Assembly: GCA_025351125.1 (NCBI GenBank)
Contig: JANXWN010000137.1
Span: 1 to 7,140 of the forward strand
Source of the DNA: Caulobacteraceae bacterium
Lineage (GTDB): Bacteria > Pseudomonadota > Alphaproteobacteria > Caulobacterales > Caulobacteraceae
DNA: 7,140 bases
Direction of reading: 5' to 3'
Below, piece after piece: positions 1-4,760 of this stretch (position 1 is its first letter; each line of letters starts with the position of its first letter). The notes beneath the pieces were generated by a model. That model searched no databases. It saw nothing but the letters and a program-made list of their open reading frames with translations, and was not told where the DNA came from. The translations under genes were made by a program, and so were the position numbers.

Positions 1-754
1 TGATTTTCATCGCCTTGGCCGCGCCTTCGGCCAAGGCGCGGTCGCGCAGCAGGATCGACGCGCAGCCTTCCGGCGTGATCACCGCATAGATGGCGTGTTC
101 CATCATCAACACCTTATTGGCGGCGGCGATGCCGATAGCGCCGCCGCTCATACCCTCGCCGGTCACGATGGCGATCATCGGTACGCCAAGGGTCAGGCAG
201 CGTTCGATGCCGCGCGCGATCGCCTCGCCGACGCCGCGTTCCTCGCTATCCATTCCCGGATAGGCCCCGCTGGTGTCAATGAACGATAAGACCGGCAGGT
301 TGAACCGCTCGGCCAAATCCATCAACCGCACGGCCTTGCGGTAGCCCTCCGGCCTGGCCATGCCGAAATTATGCTTCAGCCGCGTCGTGGTATCGTGGCC
401 CTTTTCCTGGCCGATAATCATCACCGGCTCGCCGCGAAACCGGCCCAATCCGCCGATTAGCGCCTGATCGTCGGAAAATTTGCGGTCGCCTTGCAATTCG
501 ACGAACTCGTCAATCAGGCCGCCCACGAAATCCAGGAAATGTGGACGCTCCGGATGGCGTGCGATCTGTGTTTTTTGCCAGGCGTCCAGATGGGCGTAGG
601 TCTGCGCGCGTTCTTCGGCCAAGCGGGCGCGCAAGGCGGTGACTTCGGCGTCGAAAGCGCCGCGACCGCTAGCCTGCGACAAGGTGGAAAGCTCTTCGAT
701 CTTGCCTTCGAGCTCCGCGATAGGTCGCTCGAAGTCCAGGTAATGTCTTGCCAT
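1..754 (-). CDS. accA: Acetyl-CoA carboxylase carboxyltransferase, alpha subunit (3' end outside window)
   Basis: AccA pairs with AccD to form the carboxyltransferase of acetyl-CoA carboxylase, moving the carboxyl group from carboxybiotin on AccB to acetyl-CoA. The product is malonyl-CoA for fatty acid synthesis, and the enzyme is cytoplasmic. The visible 251 residues start MARHYLDFERPIAELEGKIE, the usual alpha-subunit opening, followed by a helical N-terminal segment (about 1-60) and a crotonase-fold core. Family stretches seen are LQGDRKFSDD (88-97), KHNFGMARPEGYRKAVRLM (127-145), DTSGAYPG (160-167), EERG (171-174) and ITPEGCASIL (226-235). The family is usually about 315-320 residues, so some 65-70 residues lie beyond the left edge. 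The ATG at 754 fits the conserved N-terminus, but no strong ribosome site lies at normal spacing; an AAGGCGG sits 16 bases upstream inside a possible hairpin. The gene follows xerD on the same strand and may be co-transcribed with it. Odd residues: GMSGG (201-205) where I expect GGSGG, and LLRD where LWR is common. Confidence 0.96.
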   Translation of the reverse strand, partial: MARHYLDFERPIAELEGKIEELSTLSQASGRGAFDAEVTALRARLAEERAQTYAHLDAWQKTQIARHPERPHFLDFVGGLIDEFVELQGDRKFSDDQALIGGLGRFRGEPVMIIGQEKGHDTTTRLKHNFGMARPEGYRKAVRLMDLAERFNLPVLSFIDTSGAYPGMDSEERGVGEAIARGIERCLTLGVPMIAIVTGEGMSGGAIGIAAANKVLMMEHAIYAVITPEGCASILLRDRALAEGAAKAMKI

Positions 755-767
755 GAATCGCTTTGTA

Positions 768-791
768 GTGCCGCCTTGGAACGGCGCGCAC
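768..791 (-). promoter_or_regulatory. Possible hairpin in the accA leader
   Basis: Seen directly: GTGC at 768-771 is complementary to GCAC at 788-791, and CGCC at 772-775 to GGCG at 783-786. Base 787 bulges and TTGGAAC (776-782) forms the loop. In the accA-sense transcript the hairpin ends 13 bases before the accA ATG and takes in the only purine-rich Shine-Dalgarno-like stretch (AAGGCGG). No run of U follows, so it does not look like an intrinsic terminator of xerD. It might affect accA translation or RNA stability, but in GC-rich DNA a stem of this size can arise by chance. Confidence 0.3.
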
Positions 792-814
792 ACTAGGCGG
801 GCTGGGCTTGGAAC
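775..814. repeat. Pair of 8-base direct repeats between xerD and accA
   Basis: The octamer CTTGGAAC occurs at 775-782 and again at 807-814, giving a 32-base period (about three helical turns). The second copy directly abuts the xerD stop codon and the first overlaps the loop of the possible accA leader hairpin. Both copies lie inside the 60-base gap. This could be a paired operator for a regulator of accA, or chance. I do not recognise the motif as the site of a known regulator. Confidence 0.3.
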
Positions 815-1732
815 TCAATCATCGGCCTTGCGCGCCAAGGGATGTTTCGTCTGCATGACCTCGCGCAAGCGTTCCTGGGCGACGTGGGTGTAGATTTGCG
901 TGGTGGAGATGTCGGTATGGCCGAGCAAGGTTTGCACCACTCGCAGATCCGCGCCCCCATCCAGCAAATGCGTCGCGAAAGCGTGGCGTAGGACATGTGG
1001 GCTGACTTTCGCCGGATCAATTTTGGCCCCTATGGCGGCCTCGTCAAGCAATTGGCCCAGACGGCGCGGCGTTAGACGTCCCGCGCGGCCGCGCGACGGA
1101 AACAACCAAGGGCTGTCCTTAACGCCCTTGGCGAGAAAGCGCCGGCGCACGGGCAGATAGGCGGTGACCGAAGCCCGCGCCGTGGCGTTCAGAGGGGCAA
1201 GGCGCTCTTTGCCCCCTTTACCCCGGACCATCAAATAGGCCGGGTCGCGCGCCAAGGCGGCCAGAGGCAAGGCCAGCAGTTCCGAGACCCGCAAACCTGA
1301 CGCATAAAGCACTTCGAGCATGGCCGCGAGGCGCAAGCCCGCGGCGGTGTCGCGCCGCGTCGCGCTATCAATCAGTCGAGCGACCTCTTCGCGCGTCAGG
1401 ATCTTTGGCAGGGGGCGGCCCTGTTTGGGCGCATCGATCCGTCGGGAAGGATCGTCAGCTCGCCAACCTTCACCTAAAACGAAACGATAAAATTGGCGCA
1501 CCGCGGACCTTCGCCGCGCCGCCGTTGCCGCTGACAGGGCCTGCGCTCCAAGATGGGCGAAATAGGCCTCCAAGTCGTCGGTGTCCGCGTCGGCGAGACC
1601 GCGCCCCCGGATCGCCAAAAATCCGCCGGCGTCAGCGAGGTCGCGACCATACGCGATCAGCGTGTTGGCTGCGCCGGCGCGTTCCGCGGCCATCATCTCC
1701 AGAAAGGCTTCCGTCCAGTCGGCGCCGGCCAT
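815..1732 (-). CDS. xerD: Tyrosine recombinase XerD
   Basis: XerD acts with XerC at the chromosomal dif site, under FtsK control, to resolve chromosome dimers before division. The 305-residue product matches the family's usual length. An N-terminal SAM-like core-binding domain covers about 1-95 (NTLIAYGRDL at 23-32, RQFYRFVLGEG at 79-89) and the catalytic domain about 108-295. All catalytic residues are present: R148 (YASGLRVSELL), K172 (GKGGKERLAPLN), H246 and R249 (SPHVLRHAFATHLL), H272 (LGHTDISTTQ) and the nucleophile Y281 (IYTHV). The tail KHPLARKADD fits XerD better than XerC. I chose the ATG at 1732 because the frame starts there with a family-like N-terminus and has GAGGA about 9 bases upstream. 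The frame stays open further upstream, but only as antisense of aroK. The gene is divergent from aroK and followed by accA on the same strand. XerC or another Xer-type integrase is the only real alternative; synteny with aroK favours XerD. Confidence 0.94.
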   Translation of the reverse strand: MAGADWTEAFLEMMAAERAGAANTLIAYGRDLADAGGFLAIRGRGLADADTDDLEAYFAHLGAQALSAATAARRRSAVRQFYRFVLGEGWRADDPSRRIDAPKQGRPLPKILTREEVARLIDSATRRDTAAGLRLAAMLEVLYASGLRVSELLALPLAALARDPAYLMVRGKGGKERLAPLNATARASVTAYLPVRRRFLAKGVKDSPWLFPSRGRAGRLTPRRLGQLLDEAAIGAKIDPAKVSPHVLRHAFATHLLDGGADLRVVQTLLGHTDISTTQIYTHVAQERLREVMQTKHPLARKADD

Positions 1733-1798
1733 GTTCCAGTCCTCGCGACCACAACCTTGGCGCTGCGCCGCGGCATCGTGTAAAGAGGCGGTCTGGTC
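1733..1798. promoter_or_regulatory. Divergent xerD/aroK intergenic region
   Basis: These 66 bases separate the two start codons, so promoter elements for both directions should lie here or reach into the flanking coding sequence. Seen: AGAGG at 1784-1788, ten bases before the aroK ATG, a likely ribosome site; GAGGA on the minus strand about nine bases before the xerD ATG; and an 11-base dyad GGCGC-T-GCGCC at 1759-1769. A TTGGCG (1757-1762) and TGTAAA (1779-1784) spaced by 16 bases resemble a sigma-70 promoter. That promoter would begin transcription after the ribosome site, so I do not call it. Confidence 0.45.
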
Positions 1799-2344
1799 AT
1801 GACTGCCCCCAATCCTCCTGTTCGTAAGACAATCGCCCTTGTCGGCCTGATGGGCGTGGGCAAGAGCAGTATCGGACGCCGCTTGGCGTCGGCGCTGCAT
1901 ATGCCGTTTCGCGACGCTGACCTGGAGATCGAAATCGCCGCCGGCCAAAGCATTGCCGACATCTTCACCCAGTTCGGCGAGCCGTTCTTTCGTGACGGCG
2001 AGCGCCGGGTGATCGCGCGTCTGTTGGACGAAACGCCGCACGTCCTGGCGACCGGTGGCGGAGCGTTTATGGATGAGAACACGCGGCGCCTGATCCGCGA
2101 AAAGGCTATTTCCGTTTGGTTGAAGGGCGATTTGACTGTGTTGGCCGGTCGCGTCGGCAGGCGCGACGTCCGCCCCTTGACCAGCGGCAAGGATCCGCTG
2201 GCGGTCCTGCAGGCCCAAGCGAAAGTTCGCTATCCGCAGTTCGCCGCGGCGGATATCGTCGTCGAGACGGGCGATACCACGCATCAAATCACGGTTGAGG
2301 CCGTTCTGATCGCTTTGAAGAGCCGCCTGAAAGAAACCGCATGA
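1799..2344 (+). CDS. aroK: Shikimate kinase
   Basis: AroK phosphorylates shikimate with ATP to shikimate 3-phosphate, the fifth step of the shikimate pathway, in the cytoplasm. The 181-residue protein has the P-loop GLMGVGKSS (16-24), the Mg2+/shikimate-binding D39-A-D41, F64-R65 ([13 protein letters not shown]) for shikimate contact, the Walker-B-like ATGGGAF (84-90) with its glycine triplet, and the lid/adenine region [11 protein letters not shown] (117-127) with R118. Length is normal for the family. The ATG at 1799 has AGAGG ten bases upstream and leaves a short leader before the first strand KTIALVGL. The stop codon overlaps the aroB start (ATGA at 2341-2344), so this is the first gene of a coupled aroK-aroB-transporter cluster. 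Whether it should be named aroK or aroL cannot be told from sequence; aroK is the usual name next to aroB. Confidence 0.96.
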   Translation: MTAPNPPVRKTIALVGLMGVGKSSIGRRLASALHMPFRDADLEIEIAAGQSIADIFTQFGEPFFRDGERRVIARLLDETPHVLATGGGAFMDENTRRLIREKAISVWLKGDLTVLAGRVGRRDVRPLTSGKDPLAVLQAQAKVRYPQFAAADIVVETGDTTHQITVEAVLIALKSRLKETA

Positions 2345-3453
2345 CCATCGTCATTCCCGTCCGGGCGGCGAGCCATCCCTACGACGTGGCTATTGGGGAC
2401 GGGTTAATCGATGATTGCGCGACCTGGATCATGCCCTGGCTCAAACGGCCGCAGGTGACCGTTGTGATGGATCAAACAGTGGCCGACATGCAAGGTCCGC
2501 GCTTGCTGCAAAACCTGGCGAATGGCGGGATATCAAGCCGCCTCATCATTGTTCCGCCGGGTGAGGCGAGCAAGAGTTTCGCCGGCTTGAGCGATTTGAG
2601 CGACCAACTGCTGGCGCTGCAGCTGGAGCGGTCCGATGTGCTGATCGCATTCGGCGGCGGGGTGGTGGGCGATCTCGCCGGCTTCGCGGCGGCGATCTAT
2701 AAGCGCGGCATCGATTTCATCCAAATGCCGACGACGCTGCTGGCGCAGGTGGATTCGTCGGTCGGTGGCAAGACCGCGATCGATACGCCGCGTGGCAAGA
2801 ATTTGATTGGGGCTTTTCACCAGCCCCGGCTGGTGTTGGCCGACTTGACCGTCCTGAACACCTTGCCCGATCGTGAAATGGTCTGCGGCTACGCCGAGGT
2901 GATCAAATACGGCCTGCTCGGCGATCGAGCTTTTTTTGACTGGCTTGAGGCCAACGGCGCTAAGGTTTTGTCCCGAGACCCCGACGCCCTGGCCTACGCC
3001 GTCCGGCGCTGCGTCGAAATGAAGGCTGCGATCGTGGAGGTCGACGAGCGTGACTCCGCCGGACGTGCGTTACTCAATCTCGGTCACACCTTCGGCCACG
3101 CCGTCGAGGCCGAAACGGACTTTGGAGAGGGCTTAAAACACGGCGAGGCGGTGGGACTGGGATGTGCCTTGGCATTCCGCTTTTCGCAACGGCTGGGCTA
3201 TTGTTCCGGACAAGACGCGGAGCGCTCCGCCCGCGCCATCGCCGCCGCCGGACTGCCAACCCGGCTGAGCGAGATCGACGGCGGCCCGTTCGCGGCGGAC
3301 GCCTTGATCCGCCACATGGCGCAGGACAAAAAAGCTTCGGGAGGGGCTCTGACGTTTGTTTTGACCCGGGCCATCGGCGAGGCCTTCGTCGCCCATGGCG
3401 TCGATCCGGGCCGGTTGCGCGCTTTTCTGCTTGAAGAGGGGGCTGTGCAATGA
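2341..3453 (+). CDS. aroB: 3-dehydroquinate synthase
   Basis: AroB converts the seven-carbon sugar acid DAHP to 3-dehydroquinate, step two of the shikimate pathway, using NAD+ and a divalent metal (Zn2+ or Co2+). The 370 residues fit the family. The N-terminal NAD-binding domain holds PPGEASKS (72-79), the glycine-rich [15 protein letters not shown] (104-118) and the active-site block [18 protein letters not shown] (131-148) with K144, then [11 protein letters not shown] (152-162). The metal ligands are all there: E186 (GYAEVIKYG), H249 (NLGHTFGHA) and H267 (KHGEAVGLG). A further conserved DKK lies at 329-331 in the helical C-terminal domain. The start overlaps the aroK stop by four bases, with only a weak purine stretch ahead of it, which suggests translation by coupling to aroK. 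The 3' end overlaps the next gene in the same way. No missing residue or frame break was seen. Confidence 0.97.
   Translation: MTIVIPVRAASHPYDVAIGDGLIDDCATWIMPWLKRPQVTVVMDQTVADMQGPRLLQNLANGGISSRLIIVPPGEASKSFAGLSDLSDQLLALQLERSDVLIAFGGGVVGDLAGFAAAIYKRGIDFIQMPTTLLAQVDSSVGGKTAIDTPRGKNLIGAFHQPRLVLADLTVLNTLPDREMVCGYAEVIKYGLLGDRAFFDWLEANGAKVLSRDPDALAYAVRRCVEMKAAIVEVDERDSAGRALLNLGHTFGHAVEAETDFGEGLKHGEAVGLGCALAFRFSQRLGYCSGQDAERSARAIAAAGLPTRLSEIDGGPFAADALIRHMAQDKKASGGALTFVLTRAIGEAFVAHGVDPGRLRAFLLEEGAVQ
3436..3442 (+). promoter_or_regulatory. Ribosome binding site of the CNNM/CorC gene inside aroB
   Basis: The stretch GAGGGGG within the last codons of aroB lies seven bases before the ATG at 3450. It is a strong Shine-Dalgarno match and supports that start over later in-frame methionines. 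It also shows that the transporter can re-initiate or initiate by itself as well as through the ATGA overlap. Confidence 0.6.
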
Positions 3454-4736
3454 TCACCGCCCTTGCCGCGGGACTGCTTATTATCCTGCCATTGCTGATT
3501 GTTTCGGCGGTGTTCTCGGCCGCCGAAACAGCGCTAACCCGCGCCAGTCGCGGACGGATGCATCAGCTGGAGCGCGAAGGTGATAAAGGCGCCCGTCGCG
3601 TCAATCGCTTGCTCGGCGATCAGGAAATGATGATCGGTGCAGTGCTGATCGGCTATAACGTCCTCAATATTTTGAGCTCGGTGCTGGCGACCGAGGTGAT
3701 CACCCGGCTCGTGCCGGGCGGCTGGGGCGTCGCGATCGCGACGGCGGTGATGACCGTTTTGGTCGTGGTATTCGTCGAAGTTCTACCCAAGACCCTCGCC
3801 ATTGTTCGCGCTGACGACATGGCCCGATCGCTGTCGGCGCCGATGCTGCTGACCGTGCGTCTTCTCGGGCCGGTGATTTATGCGATCCAGTGGATTGTGC
3901 GCCATACGCTCCGGCTGTTCGGCGTCGACCTGGATATGAATACCGATGTCCTTGCTGCGCACGAGGAAATTCGCGGCGCGGTGAACTATCACCATTCCGA
4001 AGGCGCCGTGGAAAGTCGCGATCGCCGCATGTTGGGGGGCGTGCTGGATCTGTCGGACATGGACGTCAGCGAGATCATGGTTCATCGCAAGTCGATCTCC
4101 ACCATCGACGCCGACCTGCCTTCGCGCGAATTGGTCGCCAAGGTGTTGGAGGCCGAACACACCCGATTGCCGCTGTGGCGGGGGGATTCGGAAAACATCA
4201 TCGGGATTTTGCACGCCCGGGACCTATTGAAAGCCTTAGCTGTCAAACAAGGTGCGTTGGACAATTTGGATATTAGCGCCATCGTGCGTGAGCCCTGGTT
4301 TATTCCCGACACCACCAACCTCAAGGACCAGCTCAACGCCTTCCTGAAACGCCGCGCGCATTTCGCCCTGGTGGTGGATGAGTACGGAGCCCTGCAGGGG
4401 CTGGTGACCCTGGAGGACATTCTCGAAGAAATCGTCGGCGAGATCGACGACGAACACGACGAAGCGGTGCTGGGCGTGCGACGACAAGCCGACGGCTCGG
4501 TGCACGTTGACGGAGAGGTGACGGTGCGCGACCTCAACCGCGCCATGGATTGGGACCTGCCCGACGATCAGGCCGTGACCATCGCCGGCTTGGTGATCCA
4601 CGAAGCGCGGGCGATCCCGGAACCGGGACAAAAATTCCTATTTCATCGCCACCAATTTCAAATTCTGCGCCGCGTCCGAAATCAAGTGACCGCCCTGCGG
4701 GTGAGTGCGCCGTTGCGGTTCGAAGACGAGCATTAG
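3450..4736 (+). CDS. CNNM/CorC (HlyC/CorC) family divalent-cation transporter with CBS pair
   Basis: This 428-residue inner-membrane protein has the full CNNM/CorB layout. The N-terminal DUF21/CNNM membrane domain (about 1-160) has four hydrophobic segments near 3-22, 62-82, 92-115 and 128-150. It carries the conserved [15 protein letters not shown] (22-36), [10 protein letters not shown] (68-77) and [14 protein letters not shown] (110-123). An acidic linker (HEEIRGAV, 171-178) leads to a CBS-domain pair (about 200-330) starting [13 protein letters not shown] (201-213) and ending [20 protein letters not shown] (308-327). A CorC_HlyC domain follows (about 345-422). Relatives are linked to Mg2+/Co2+ export or Na+-coupled Mg2+ transport, with CBS domains sensing nucleotide (ATP-Mg). 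The older name 'hemolysin' reflects homology only and does not imply toxicity. The start overlaps the aroB stop (ATGA) and has its own strong ribosome site. Substrate and direction cannot be read from sequence, so no symbol is given. Confidence 0.92.
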   Translation: MITALAAGLLIILPLLIVSAVFSAAETALTRASRGRMHQLEREGDKGARRVNRLLGDQEMMIGAVLIGYNVLNILSSVLATEVITRLVPGGWGVAIATAVMTVLVVVFVEVLPKTLAIVRADDMARSLSAPMLLTVRLLGPVIYAIQWIVRHTLRLFGVDLDMNTDVLAAHEEIRGAVNYHHSEGAVESRDRRMLGGVLDLSDMDVSEIMVHRKSISTIDADLPSRELVAKVLEAEHTRLPLWRGDSENIIGILHARDLLKALAVKQGALDNLDISAIVREPWFIPDTTNLKDQLNAFLKRRAHFALVVDEYGALQGLVTLEDILEEIVGEIDDEHDEAVLGVRRQADGSVHVDGEVTVRDLNRAMDWDLPDDQAVTIAGLVIHEARAIPEPGQKFLFHRHQFQILRRVRNQVTALRVSAPLRFEDEH

Positions 4737-4760
4737 GGCGCCGCCGGGGCGACCCGCCGA
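4737..4760. other. Convergent gap between transporter and glutamate dehydrogenase genes
   Basis: Only 24 bases separate the two stop codons. The stretch is almost all G and C and contains ACCCGCC at 4752-4758, repeated at 4763-4769. The best inverted repeat is a 4-base stem GGCG/CGCC with a three-base loop. No T-tract is present on either strand, so I see no standard intrinsic terminator here. Rho-dependent ending or antisense overlap of the two transcripts is possible. Confidence 0.4.

Noticed and set aside
755..759. GAATC (GANTC, a CcrM methylation target) directly before the accA start
   Set aside because: A single site with no partner sites nearby, and other GANTC sites occur elsewhere in the window. 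There is no basis to claim cell-cycle control of accA.
815..1732. Tyrosine recombinase as the integrase of a mobile element or genomic island
   Set aside because: Length, catalytic motif spacing and the neighbours accA and aroK match core-genome XerD. No tRNA, attachment-site repeat, excisionase or cargo gene lies nearby.
1757..1784. Sigma-70-like TTGGCG - 16 bases - TGTAAA ahead of aroK
   Set aside because: Transcription from it would begin at about 1791, after the AGAGG ribosome site at 1784-1788, and the match to consensus is only partial.
1733..2287. In-frame extension of the xerD reading frame upstream, giving a 490-codon open frame
   Set aside because: The extra 185 codons run antisense through aroK, which is clearly real. 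The extension shows no family similarity, while xerD has a normal length and ribosome site from the ATG at 1732. GC-rich codon bias keeps antisense frames open.
3074..3457. Long minus-strand open frames across aroB and the transporter gene
   Set aside because: They are arginine- and proline-rich, low-complexity translations typical of shadow frames in high-GC coding sequence, with no recognisable domain or ribosome site.
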